The position numbers were made by a program, and so were the translations under genes. From assembly GCF_003569785.1 (NCBI RefSeq), contig NZ_KZ983991.1, positions 62,001-126,000 on the forward strand: a stretch of DNA of 64,000 nucleotides, read 5' to 3'. Positions 56,155-64,000 of this stretch are shown here, piece by piece. Below the pieces are notes generated by a model that saw only the letters and a list, made by a program, of their open reading frames with translations, was not told where the DNA came from and made no database searches. Source of the DNA: Leucobacter sp. wl10. Its GTDB lineage: Bacteria; Actinomycetota; Actinomycetes; Actinomycetales; Microbacteriaceae. Each line of letters opens with the position of its first letter. Position 1 is the stretch's first letter.

Positions 56155-56715
56155 CTAGCGGTGCCCCCGGCGCAGTCCGCGCACGACCCCCGTACGTTCG
56201 ACGCCTCGGGCGATGAGCAGTGCGATCACGACGAAGACGACGACGCTGACCGCCATCGAAACCGGAATCATCACCATCTGCCAGACCGGGATGTCGCCGT
56301 AGAACGGGATCCATACCGAGCCGTAGACGACGCCCATCAACGCCCCCACGACGATGAAGAACCAGCTCTCCCAGCCGCGATAGCGGCGCATGAGGAATGG
56401 GGCCTCCATCAGGATTCCGAGGGCGAGAAACGGGATCATGCTCGCGATGCCGCCGGGGACGAACGGCACCGCCACGAGTCCGGCGACGAGTTCGGCGCCG
56501 AGCCCCACTCCCCCTCGGCGCAGCAGCGCCAGCGCGATGAACCCCGGAAGCACGTAGAACCCCGCGAGGAACCCGGTCGCCCAGGGCACGAGCGCTGCCA
56601 CGGCGTTGAACGCGTAGGCGTTCGGAATGTTCACGATGCCGCCGACGACGCCGATCGCGGCGGTCGTCAGCAGCACCCTGGTCGAGATGCGCGAGGCGGA
56701 AAGCGAGGTGTTCAT
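56155..56715 (-). CDS. ECF transporter S component, 186 aa
   Basis: Substrate-binding membrane subunit with five or six helices (VLLTTAAIGVVGGIVNIPNAYAFNAVAAL ... FYVLPGFIALALLRRGGVGLGAELVAGLVAVPFVPGG). It resembles the YkoE group (thiamine or pyrimidine precursors), but this is not certain. Its ATGA overlaps the T component stop. Last gene of the A-T-S operon. Confidence 0.85.
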   Translation of the reverse strand: MNTSLSASRISTRVLLTTAAIGVVGGIVNIPNAYAFNAVAALVPWATGFLAGFYVLPGFIALALLRRGGVGLGAELVAGLVAVPFVPGGIASMIPFLALGILMEAPFLMRRYRGWESWFFIVVGALMGVVYGSVWIPFYGDIPVWQMVMIPVSMAVSVVVFVVIALLIARGVERTGVVRGLRRGHR

Positions 56716-57500
56716 AGTGCTCCGATCGGGGTGACGGCAACGGCGACGACGAGCGTCGCCGAGAGCAGGAGGGCGAGGACGACGAAGACCCAGTCGCTGG
56801 GACGGAACGGCACCGGGCGGCGCTCGGTGCGCTGAGCCGACGCCCCGAAGCCGCGGGCATCCATCGACATCGACACGCGCTCGGCGTGCCGGATCGCACC
56901 GGCCAGCAGCGGCACGGTCGACCGCACGGCTGCCCGCCCCCAGGCCAGCGGGGGGCGCCCGTGATCGACACCGCGCACACGCTGAGCTGTCTGGATGCTG
57001 CCCAGCTCCCGACGGAACCTGGGGACGAATCGCAGCGACACGAGACCGGTGTACCCGATTCGGGACGGGACCCTCGCGTTCTGCACGAGGGCTCGCACGA
57101 GGTCGGTCGGCGAGCTCGTGAACCCGGGCACGCACGCGACGACGAGCACCGCGGCCACGCGCAGCGCGAACGCGAGCCCCTCCTCGACGTCGGCGAGGGT
57201 GACCTGCCAGGCGCCGATGCCGAACAGCGCCGTGCCGGACAAGGGGCCGGCGGCATCCAGCCACAGCGAGAATCCGAGTGCGACGGCGATGACGAACACG
57301 GGCATCACCGCCCACAGCATCAGCAAGCGTTCGCGCGTCATCCGGGCGCCCGAATGCAACACGACCAGCGAGATCGCGATCACGGCGAGCGGCAGGATGC
57401 GCGTGCGGCCGAGCAGCAGGAACACCATGATCGGGAGGGTCGCCAGCAGCTTGGCGAGCGGATTCACCCGCTCGAGCCAGGGCCGGGGCTCAGACGCCAA
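56712..57500 (-). CDS. ECF transporter T component (energy-coupling permease), 262 aa
   Basis: Five-helix membrane coupler with the conserved Arg-containing loops: FVPRFRRELGSIQTAQRVRG and MSMDARGFGA (Ala-Arg-Gly motif) that dock the ATPases. TTG 57500 has GAGG about 6 nt upstream and overlaps the ATPase stop; ATG 57533 is possible but lacks a ribosome site. Confidence 0.87.
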   Translation of the reverse strand: MASEPRPWLERVNPLAKLLATLPIMVFLLLGRTRILPLAVIAISLVVLHSGARMTRERLLMLWAVMPVFVIAVALGFSLWLDAAGPLSGTALFGIGAWQVTLADVEEGLAFALRVAAVLVVACVPGFTSSPTDLVRALVQNARVPSRIGYTGLVSLRFVPRFRRELGSIQTAQRVRGVDHGRPPLAWGRAAVRSTVPLLAGAIRHAERVSMSMDARGFGASAQRTERRPVPFRPSDWVFVVLALLLSATLVVAVAVTPIGAL

Positions 57501-59241
57501 CGCGCACCTCGATGTGCTCGATCCGAGTGACATCGGCCAGTTCTGGGTGCCGCATCGACCCGCGCAGGGTGCGGGTGAGCGCGGGAACGGCCAGCCCTGC
57601 CGCAGTCATCACGGCGTCGTCGAGGAGCGTCGCCGCGACCGCTCCATCGGCGGCGACCCGGCCCGAGGCCATCACGATCACCTGATCCGCGTGCGCCGCG
57701 GCGAGCTGCAGATCGTGGGTGGCCAGGATGATGGTGACGCCCCGCTGCTGCGCTTCGAGCAGCAGGGTCACGAGCTCGTCGGCCCGCTCGCGGTCCTGCC
57801 CGAACGTCGGCTCATCGAGCACGAGTACGCCGGGGTCTGCCGCGAGCGCCGTGCCGACCGACAAGCGCCGCTTCTGACCGCCGGAGAGCATGAACGGGTG
57901 CGCCGAGGCGAGGTCGGTGAGATCGAATCGAGCCAGCATCCGCTCCACCTCGGCCGAAACCCAGGTTTCGGCTTCGACGCCCGGCGGGATGTCGGCGAAG
58001 CGTCGCAGGCCGAAGGCGAGCTCCTCCGTCACGCTGTGCTCGATGAACTGGTGCTCGGGGTTCTGGAAGACGAATCCCACGTGCTGGACGATCTCGCGCA
58101 CGCGGGCGGTACCGATATCGAGGCGACGGTCGCCGGCGTGCAACGTCACCGTGCCGCGCGGAGGCGGGACGACCCCGGCGAGCGCGGCGAGGAGGGACGA
58201 CTTGCCGGCGCCCGAACGGCCGACGACGGCGACGACGCTTCCGCGAGCGATCCGGAAGGAAGCGTCGCGCACGAGCGTGGCGCCTTGGCGTTCGACGCGG
58301 AGCGAGCGAACCTCCATGACCGTCTCCGCCCGGCCCACCGCCCGCGCGGCGGGTCGCACCGGAAGCGGCTCGGCGACCGTGTCGAGGTGGCGCGCGAGCG
58401 CGACGGCATCGAGGGGAACCTCCGCCACGGGATGACCGGCCGCCGCGACGCGCAGCGCCACGGACGTTGCCGTCGGGAGCCAGACCCCGAGAGCTGCGAC
58501 CTCGGCTGCGCGGTCGCCGAGCACCTCACGCGGTGTGCCGTCGAACCGCACCGCTCCGGCACCATCCATCACCATGACGCGGGTGGCCAGCCCCACGACG
58601 TGATCGAGCGAATGCTCGACGACAACGACTGCGGGCGGGTCGGATCGCGCCAGCCGCGCAGCGAGTGCGTCATACACGGACTCGGCGGCGACCGAGTCGA
58701 GATTGGCGGTCGGCTCGTCGAGCACCAGCAGTGCCGGATCCTGGGCGAACGCCGCAGCGATGGCGAGACGTTGGCGCTCGCCGCCCGAGAAGGTCTCGGG
58801 GTCGCGGTCTCGGTGATCCCACAGCCCGACGAGCGTCAGCGCCTCCTCGGCCCGATCCGCGATCTCGATCGGATCGAGGAGAAAGTTCTCCGGCGCAAAA
58901 CTCACTTCGTCCAGCGCAGTCTCAGCGATCAACTGGGCGTCCGCGTCCTGAAAGACACTCGCGACGACGGTGGCAAGCTGCGGTACCGGCACGGTGCCCG
59001 TCTCAAGACCAGCGACACGGATGTCGCCGGTCAGCTCGGCTGCGACGTACTGCGGGATGATCCCGGCCAACGCCATCGCGAGGCTCGACTTGCCGCTGCC
59101 CGAGGGGCCGAGGATCAGGATCACCTCGCCGCGACGAGCCTCGAACGACACTGCCGAGGGCGTCGCCCGAGATCGGTCGGGGTGCCGGATGCTCAGGTTG
59201 GACACCTGCAGGATCGGCTCGGAGTTCTCGGAGTCTGCCAT
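57490..59241 (-). CDS. ECF transporter fused double ATPase, 583 aa
   Basis: Two ABC cassettes in one chain, as in YkoD. Half 1: Walker A GPSGSGKSSLAMALAG, signature FSGGERQRLAIAAAF, Walker B LLVLDEPTANLD. Half 2: Walker A GRSGAGKSSLLAALAG, signature LSGGQKRRLSVGTAL, Walker B VLVLDEPTFGQD. ATG 59241 follows GGAAGA. First gene of the operon; a DtxR/IdeR-like box lies 20 bp upstream. Confidence 0.93.
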   Translation of the reverse strand: MADSENSEPILQVSNLSIRHPDRSRATPSAVSFEARRGEVILILGPSGSGKSSLAMALAGIIPQYVAAELTGDIRVAGLETGTVPVPQLATVVASVFQDADAQLIAETALDEVSFAPENFLLDPIEIADRAEEALTLVGLWDHRDRDPETFSGGERQRLAIAAAFAQDPALLVLDEPTANLDSVAAESVYDALAARLARSDPPAVVVVEHSLDHVVGLATRVMVMDGAGAVRFDGTPREVLGDRAAEVAALGVWLPTATSVALRVAAAGHPVAEVPLDAVALARHLDTVAEPLPVRPAARAVGRAETVMEVRSLRVERQGATLVRDASFRIARGSVVAVVGRSGAGKSSLLAALAGVVPPPRGTVTLHAGDRRLDIGTARVREIVQHVGFVFQNPEHQFIEHSVTEELAFGLRRFADIPPGVEAETWVSAEVERMLARFDLTDLASAHPFMLSGGQKRRLSVGTALAADPGVLVLDEPTFGQDRERADELVTLLLEAQQRGVTIILATHDLQLAAAHADQVIVMASGRVAADGAVAATLLDDAVMTAAGLAVPALTRTLRGSMRHPELADVTRIEHIEVRVGV

Positions 59242-59261
59242 CGATCTTCCAGTTGGGAGGC

Positions 59262-59280
59262 TGAAGGAAGGCTACCCTAA
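59262..59280 (-). promoter_or_regulatory. DtxR/IdeR-like iron box before the ECF operon
   Basis: Minus strand TTAGGGTAGCCTTCCTTCA agrees with the DtxR consensus TTAGGTTAGCCTAACCTAA at 14 of 19 positions, with the left half best. It lies 20 bp upstream of the start codon, where it would cover a promoter. Confidence 0.5.
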
Positions 59281-59439
59281 CTTCGATCGGAGGGCAACAC
59301 CTCGACGTGGCCCGGTGAACGGGTCCGGGAAGGGCGGCGCGTGCCTCGCGGAGGAGCGTCCGCGGAGCGAGCACCCTGTCGGGGTCTCAACAACTCCGCA
59401 GGCGATTCTTTGGATCGCGGCGCCTCGGTTCCGGACCGC
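59281..59439. other. Intergenic stretch with no recognised element
   Basis: GC-rich non-coding DNA between the iron-box region and the HNH leader motif. I see no gene, riboswitch or terminator here; a TPP-riboswitch core is absent. Confidence 0.5.
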
Positions 59440-59473
59440 GAATGTCGGTGGTCGCTGCTGGAATAGCCGCATG
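59440..59473 (+). repeat. Conserved leader motif of DUF222/HNH gene, copy 2
   Basis: 28 of 34 bases match 45996-46029 (GAATGTCGGTGG ... TGGAATAG ... CATG). It is 13.4 kb from copy 1 and precedes only a remnant gene. Confidence 0.75.
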
Positions 59474-59690
59474 CCCATCACCTTCGACGCTCAGAGCCCC
59501 TGGACGGTCACTCTCGACACGATCGTCGCTGACATCGAAGCGGCTGAAGAGCGCATCCGAATCGCGCATGCGGGGCCGGCAGCGCCAGTTCTCCCGCGCG
59601 CGGCAGGACGGGACAGCGGGCTCAGGGAGAGCGGGCTCAGGGACAGCGAACTGAGGAGGAGCCTGTGCCGTTCTGACCGCTCCGTCCCAG
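59471..59690 (+). pseudogene. Remnant 5' end of a DUF222/HNH gene
   Basis: ATG 59471 begins MPITFDAQSPWTVTLDTIVADIEAAEERIRIAHAG, a good match to the N-terminus usual in DUF222/HNH proteins (helix with Asp-Ile-Glu-Ala-Ala). After about 40 residues the resemblance stops. A 15-bp tandem repeat (three units, about 59611-59655, encoding RDSGL-type units) follows, then the 3' end of the opposite-strand monooxygenase. No HNH motif remains. End coordinate is approximate. Confidence 0.6.
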
Positions 59691-59710
59691 CCCCCGTTCC
59701 GTTCGCGCCG

Positions 59711-60040
59711 CTAACGCGCGTCGATCCTGAGCTCGCCCATCTCGTCCCAGCCCGAGCCCTCGACCTTGCGAGAGACGATCCTGGGCGTGCTGACGAGCAT
59801 CGGCCGCATCGCCTCGAGACCCTTCGGGAAGTGCTCGGAGCTCACATGCGCACTCGCCGCCTCGTCGTCGGCGAACGCCTCGACCAGCACATACTCGTTC
59901 GGATCCTCGGCGCTGCGGTACCAGTCGAACCACAGATTGCCCGGCTCGGCTCGGGTGGCCGCGGTGAACTCGGCGGTACGGTCGAGGAAGACCTCCGCGT
60001 ACTCGGGCCTGACCTGGTATTTCACGACGATGAAGTACAT
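59711..60040 (-). CDS. Antibiotic biosynthesis monooxygenase (ABM)-domain protein, 109 aa
   Basis: Ferredoxin-like ABM fold: MYFIVVKYQVRPEYAEVFLDRTAEFTAATRAEPGNLWFDWYRSAEDPNEYVLVEAFADDEAASAHVSSEHF. The conserved Glu-Pro-Gly and His-Val-Ser-Ser-Glu-His pattern matches putative quinol monooxygenases (YgiN-like). Same strand as gatB but 75 bp away. Function inferred. Confidence 0.88.
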   Translation of the reverse strand: MYFIVVKYQVRPEYAEVFLDRTAEFTAATRAEPGNLWFDWYRSAEDPNEYVLVEAFADDEAASAHVSSEHFPKGLEAMRPMLVSTPRIVSRKVEGSGWDEMGELRIDAR

Positions 60041-60115
60041 GCCCTCATCCTAATTCTTCCCCGAATGGGTGCCGGATCACCGGGCCGGGGTCGCGACCGG
60101 CTCGCGCGCATACGC

Positions 60116-61627
60116 CTACCGAGCCCGCTCCAGCACCAGCTCGCGCACGCGTGCGGCGTCGGCCTGGCCGCGCATCGCCTTCATCACGGCGCCGATGATG
60201 GCGCCGGCGGCCTGCACCTTCCCGTCCCGGATCTTCGCGAGCACGTCGGGCTGCTCGGCGAGCGCCGCGTCGACGGCCTCGATGAGCGCGCCGTCGTCGG
60301 AGACGATCGCGAGGCCGCGCGCCGCCACGATCTCGGGCGCCGTGCCCTCGCCGTCGATGACGCCCGCGATGACCTGCCGCGCCAGCTTGTCGTTGAGGGT
60401 GCCCGCATCGACCAGCTCGACGACGGAGGCGACCTGTTCAGGGGTGATCAGATCCGCGGCGGCGACCGAGCGCTCGTTCGCGATGCGGGCGATCTCGCCC
60501 GTCCACCACTTGCGCGCGGTCTGGGGCGCTACCCCGGCGGCGACGGTCGCCTCGATGGTGGAGGTGAGCCCCGCGTTCACGACGTCCTGGAACTCGAGCG
60601 GCGAGAACCGCCACTCCTGCTTCAGCCGCCGACGGCGCAGCGTGGGGTGCTCGGGCAGCGCGGCGCGCAGCTCCTCCACCAGCTCGCGCGAGGGCGAGAG
60701 CGGAGCGAGGTCCGGCTCCGGGAAGTAGCGGTAGTCGTCGGCGTCGCTCTTCGGGCGGCCCGGCGAGGTCTCGCCCGTGTCCTCATGCCAGTGGCGCGTC
60801 TCCTGCGTGATCGCTCCGCCCTCGGCGAGGATCGCCGCCTGGCGCTGGATCTCGTAGCGCACCGCGCGCTCGACCGAGCGCAGCGAGTTCACGTTCTTCG
60901 TCTCGGTGCGGGTGCCGAGCACCGACATGCCGGCGCCCTCGTTGCCGCGCGGTCGGAGCGAGACGTTCGCGTCGCAGCGCAGGTTGCCGCGCTCCATGCG
61001 CGCATCGGAGATGCCGAGCGCGATCACGATCTCGCGGATCGTCGCGACGTACGCCGCCGCTATCTCGGGGGTGTCGGCCTCGCCGCCGAAGATCGGCTTG
61101 GTCACGATCTCCACGAGCGGTACGCCGGCCCGGTTGTAGTCGACGAGCGAGTACTCGGCGCCCTGGATGCGGCCGGTCGAACCGCCCACGTGAGTGAGCT
61201 TGCCGGCGTCCTCCTCCATGTGCGCGCGCTCGATCGGCACGTGCAACGCGCGGCCAGAGGCGAGCTCGATCTCGACGGATCCCTCGAACGCGATCGGGTC
61301 GTCGTACTGCGAGATCTGATAGTTCTTCGCCATATCGGGGTAGAAGTAGTTCTTGCGCGCGAAGCCCGACACCTCGGCGATCTCGCAGCCCAGTGCGAGG
61401 CCCAGGCTGATCGAGTAGCGCACGGCCTGCGCGTTGAGCACCGGCAGCGAACCCGGCAGGCCGAGGCACACGGGGGCCAGGTTGGTGTTCGGCTCGGAGC
61501 CGAACGCGTTGGGCGCGGGCGAGAACATCTTCGTCTTCGTGTTGAGCTCGACGTGCACTTCGAGGCCGATCACCGGTTCGAAGAGCTCGAGCGCCCGGTC
61601 GAAATCCATGAGCTTCGTCCTGGCCAT
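60116..61627 (-). CDS. gatB: Aspartyl/glutamyl-tRNA amidotransferase subunit B, 503 aa
   Basis: Kinase and tRNA-binding subunit of GatCAB, which converts Glu-tRNA(Gln) and Asp-tRNA(Asn) to the amides. [43 protein letters not shown] sequence ([19 protein letters not shown]), [17 protein letters not shown] and a YqeY-like C-domain are present. ATG overlaps the gatA stop (TGATG). Confidence 0.97.
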   Translation of the reverse strand: MARTKLMDFDRALELFEPVIGLEVHVELNTKTKMFSPAPNAFGSEPNTNLAPVCLGLPGSLPVLNAQAVRYSISLGLALGCEIAEVSGFARKNYFYPDMAKNYQISQYDDPIAFEGSVEIELASGRALHVPIERAHMEEDAGKLTHVGGSTGRIQGAEYSLVDYNRAGVPLVEIVTKPIFGGEADTPEIAAAYVATIREIVIALGISDARMERGNLRCDANVSLRPRGNEGAGMSVLGTRTETKNVNSLRSVERAVRYEIQRQAAILAEGGAITQETRHWHEDTGETSPGRPKSDADDYRYFPEPDLAPLSPSRELVEELRAALPEHPTLRRRRLKQEWRFSPLEFQDVVNAGLTSTIEATVAAGVAPQTARKWWTGEIARIANERSVAAADLITPEQVASVVELVDAGTLNDKLARQVIAGVIDGEGTAPEIVAARGLAIVSDDGALIEAVDAALAEQPDVLAKIRDGKVQAAGAIIGAVMKAMRGQADAARVRELVLERAR

Positions 61628-63147
61628 CAGCGGGCCCCTCCCTCGAACACCGGGCTCTGCTGCCAGAACGCCCGCCCGTCTCGCGCGGTGATGAGACTCT
61701 CTACCGCCGCCCCGGCCCGGTAGAGGCGGGCGTCCTCGAAGGCGGGGGCCATGAGCTGCAGGCCGACCGGCAGCCCGTCCTCGCTCGCGGTGCCGATGGG
61801 CAGGCTGAGACCGGGGATCCCGGCGAGATTCGCGGGAATGGTGGTCGCGTCGTTGAGGTAGTCCTGCATCGGATCCCCACCGTGGGAGCCCAGCGGCCAG
61901 GCCGTGGTGGGCGCGGTCGGCGACGCGATCACGTCGACCCGCGCGAACGCGGCCGCGAAGTCGCGCTGGATGAGCGTGCGTACCTTCTGCGCACTGCCGT
62001 AGTAGGCATCGTAGTAGCCCGCCGAGAGCGCGTAGGTGCCGAGGATGATGCGACGCTTCACCTCGGCGCCGAAGCCGGCGGCCCGGGTCTCGCTCATCAC
62101 GCTCTCGACGGTGCCGACGCCCTCGGGAACCACCCGCAGGCCGAAGCGCACCGAGTCGTACTTCGCGAGGTTGCTCGAGGCCTCCGCGGGGAGGATGAGG
62201 TAGTACGCCGCGACCGCGTACTCGAAGTGCGGCGCGTCGATCTCGACGATCTCGGCACCCTGCGCGGCGAGCAGCGCGAGCGCCTCCTCGAAGCGGGACC
62301 TGACCCCCGGCTGCACCCCCTCGATCATGAGCTGCTTCACCACACCGACGCGCAGGCCCCTGAGGGATGCGGGATCGGCCCCGCCCCGAGCCGCCTCGGC
62401 CATCGACGGCCACGCGAAGTCGAGCGAGGTGGAATCGTGGCGGTCGTGGCCGGCGATCACGTCGTGCAGCAGGGCCGTGTCGAGCACCGTGCGGGCGCAG
62501 GGGCCGATCTGGTCGAGCGACGAGGCGAGGGCGATCGCGCCGTAGCGGCTCACGCCCCCGTAAGTGGGCTTGGCGCCCACGGTGCCCGTGAGCGCGGCAG
62601 GCTGCCGGATCGAGCCGCCCGTGTCGGAGCCGAGCGCGAGCGGTGCTTCGAAGGCTCCCACGGCGACGGCGGAGCCGCCGCCCGAGCCGCCTGGCACGCG
62701 GCCTACGGCCCACTGGTTGCGCACGGGGCCGTAGGCCGAGTTCTCCGTGGAGGAGCCCATGGCGAACTCGTCCATGTTGGTCTTGCCGATGCTCACGAGG
62801 CCGGCCGCCCGCGCCTTCGCCACCGCGGTCGCATCGTAGGGCGAGCGGTAGCCCTCGAGGATCCGCGATCCCGAGGTCGATGGCATGTCCGTCGTCACGA
62901 GCACATCCTTGATGGCGAGCGGTACGCCCGCGAGAGCGCCGAGCGCCTCGCCCGCGGCCCGGCGCTCGTCGATCGCCCGCGCCGCGCCGAGGGAGGCCTC
63001 GGCGTCGGTCGCGAGGAAGGCGTTCAATTCGCCGTCGACGGCGGCGATGCGGTCGAGATGCGCCCGCGTCGCCTCTTCGGAGGATACGTCGCCCGCGACG
63101 AGTCCGGCGGCGAGCTCCGCCGCGGTCAGGTGGATCAACTCGGTCAT
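61627..63147 (-). CDS. gatA: Aspartyl/glutamyl-tRNA amidotransferase subunit A, 506 aa
   Basis: Amidase subunit that releases ammonia from glutamine. The Ser-cisSer-Lys triad lies in LAIKDVLVT (Lys), [13 protein letters not shown] (cis-Ser) and [15 protein letters not shown] (nucleophile Ser). Normal length, 10 bp after gatC. Confidence 0.97.
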   Translation of the reverse strand: MTELIHLTAAELAAGLVAGDVSSEEATRAHLDRIAAVDGELNAFLATDAEASLGAARAIDERRAAGEALGALAGVPLAIKDVLVTTDMPSTSGSRILEGYRSPYDATAVAKARAAGLVSIGKTNMDEFAMGSSTENSAYGPVRNQWAVGRVPGGSGGGSAVAVGAFEAPLALGSDTGGSIRQPAALTGTVGAKPTYGGVSRYGAIALASSLDQIGPCARTVLDTALLHDVIAGHDRHDSTSLDFAWPSMAEAARGGADPASLRGLRVGVVKQLMIEGVQPGVRSRFEEALALLAAQGAEIVEIDAPHFEYAVAAYYLILPAEASSNLAKYDSVRFGLRVVPEGVGTVESVMSETRAAGFGAEVKRRIILGTYALSAGYYDAYYGSAQKVRTLIQRDFAAAFARVDVIASPTAPTTAWPLGSHGGDPMQDYLNDATTIPANLAGIPGLSLPIGTASEDGLPVGLQLMAPAFEDARLYRAGAAVESLITARDGRAFWQQSPVFEGGAR

Positions 63148-63157
63148 CTGCCGCCCC

Positions 63158-63493
63158 CTACTGCTCTTCGCCGAGGATCGACGAGACGCGGAACATGCCG
63201 TCGGTCTGCTCCGGCGCGTTCGCGAGCGCCTGCTCGCGCGTGAGCACGTCGGCGATCTCGTCGGGCCTCGTCACGTCGTCCAGCGGGATCGGGTGGCTCG
63301 TCGCCGGGACGTCCTCGCGGGCCACCTCGCTGACCTTGGCGATGCTGGCGAGGATCGAGTCGAGCTCGCTCGTGAGCGACTCGATCTCGTCTTCGGTGAG
63401 GGCGATCCGAGCGAGTCCGGCGAGATGCTGCACGGTGTCGGCCGTGATCTCGCCGCTCGCCTCGCCGCGTTCTGCCGCAGGGGTTTCAGGCAT
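63158..63493 (-). CDS. gatC: Aspartyl/glutamyl-tRNA amidotransferase subunit C, 111 aa
   Basis: Small stabilising subunit: [35 protein letters not shown] followed by [35 protein letters not shown] 63493 is used; the upstream frame has no clear ribosome site. First gene of gatC-gatA-gatB. Confidence 0.95.
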   Translation of the reverse strand: MPETPAAERGEASGEITADTVQHLAGLARIALTEDEIESLTSELDSILASIAKVSEVAREDVPATSHPIPLDDVTRPDEIADVLTREQALANAPEQTDGMFRVSSILGEEQ

Positions 63494-63540
63494 GCTGCTC
63501 CATCGTGAGATCGGGAGTGGGGTCGGTGAACCACACCATC

Positions 63541-64000
63541 CTATCGAGGCGCGAAGGGCAGGGCCTTCGCGGTGCGGGATCCATCGACGTTCCACAGCCC
63601 GGAGCAGCCTCTGCGATGGCTCGACACCAGATGCGCGTCGACGATGCCGATTGCGGTCATCAGTGCGTACACGGTCGTCGGCCCCACGAAGGAGAAGCCG
63701 TGGCGCTTCAGTTCCTTCGCGAGCGCGCGGGACTCGGACGAGGCGCTGGGCACCTGCTCGTCGTGCTCGGGCGCGGGCGACCGAGCCGGCATGTACGACC
63801 AGACCAGTTCGGCGATCCCGACGCCCTCTCGGTCGCGCAGCTGCAGAGCGACCCGCGCGTTGCGCACCGTCGCCGCGATCTTGAGCCGATTGCGGATGAT
63901 TCCGGCGTCGGCGAGGAGCCGCTCGACCTCGGCCTCGCCGTATGCCGCAACCCGCTCGAGGGCGAAGCCGTCGAACGCCGCGCGGAACGCCTCCCGCTTG
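63541..64000 (-). CDS. tag: DNA-3-methyladenine glycosylase I, 5' part outside the window
   Basis: The 153 residues present read KREAFRAAFDGFALERVAAYGEAEVERLLADAGIIRNRLKIAATVRNAR, then FSFVGPTTVYALMTAIGIVDAHLVSSHRRGC, which is the C-terminal part of Tag. The HRRGC supplies the His and Cys of its zinc site. Base-excision repair of 3-methyladenine. Runs off the right edge; N-terminal zinc ligands are not visible. Confidence 0.92.
   Translation of the reverse strand, partial: KREAFRAAFDGFALERVAAYGEAEVERLLADAGIIRNRLKIAATVRNARVALQLRDREGVGIAELVWSYMPARSPAPEHDEQVPSASSESRALAKELKRHGFSFVGPTTVYALMTAIGIVDAHLVSSHRRGCSGLWNVDGSRTAKALPFAPR

Noticed and set aside
59242..59440. TPP riboswitch before the ECF operon
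   Set aside because: The CTGAGA and CTTGAACCTGAT-type cores are not present on the transcribed strand.
59611..59655. CRISPR-like short tandem repeat
   Set aside because: Three adjacent 15-bp units with no spacers; a simple coding repeat.

Overview
The window is high-GC DNA from an actinobacterium. The dense -strand-biased gene order (gatC-gatA-gatB, thrS, yebC-ruvC, tig-clpP1-clpP2-clpX, dnaG-dgt-dusB, ileS-folC-DUF4233-ndk), the translational ileS T-box, a ClgR-type site before clpP1 and DUF222/HNH genes all fit Actinomycetota. Microbacteriaceae is most likely; a Leucobacter-like genus is only a guess. No rRNA, CRISPR array or insertion sequence was seen. The M23 peptidase at the left edge and the tag gene at the right edge are cut by the window.

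Layout. 1-4.1 kb: envelope genes (M23 peptidase, small membrane proteins, ABC-2 exporter). 4.2-11.9 kb: a metal-homeostasis island with a VIT/CCC1 transporter, a CDF efflux - acetolactate synthase-like - ArsR operon, and, diverging from it, a copper operon (copZ, DUF1541 protein, copA, csoR) behind two CsoR-type palindromes. 12-19.2 kb: YcaQ-like protein, ndk, DUF4233, folC and ileS with its T-box leader. 19.3-22.8 kb: a glycine-betaine type ABC importer (proV-proW-proX) closed by a strong terminator. 23-23.7 kb: a DUF2975 membrane protein/Xre pair behind a long inverted repeat. 24-26.8 kb: valS and a small partner ORF.

26.8-33.7 kb is the most unusual part. Seven -strand genes run histidine kinase - LuxR-type regulator - secreted 119-aa protein - lipoprotein - PG-binding membrane-fusion protein - ABC ATPase - MacB-like permease. 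A divergent, AT-richer leader lies in front of a 61-aa secreted peptide ending in a Cys-x5-Cys heptapeptide. I read this as an uncharacterised peptide signalling/export or envelope-defence cassette.

33.8-45.8 kb is housekeeping: a lipoprotein, clpX, clpP2, clpP1, tig, tRNA-Pro, a phosphoribosyltransferase, tRNA-Gly, gamma-carbonic anhydrase, tRNA-Asn, an orphan ABC ATPase, dnaG, dgt and dusB. 46-48.9 kb is an accessory patch with a DUF222/HNH protein and a membrane protein/ECF sigma pair whose end overlaps uppS. 48.8-55.1 kb: uppS, recO, a TRIC-like channel, ruvC, yebC, HIT and thrS. 55.2-59.3 kb: a VOC protein diverging from MarR with twin operators, then an ECF-type vitamin/metal importer with a DtxR/IdeR-like box. 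59.4-64 kb: the remnant of a second HNH element, a monooxygenase, gatB-gatA-gatC and tag.
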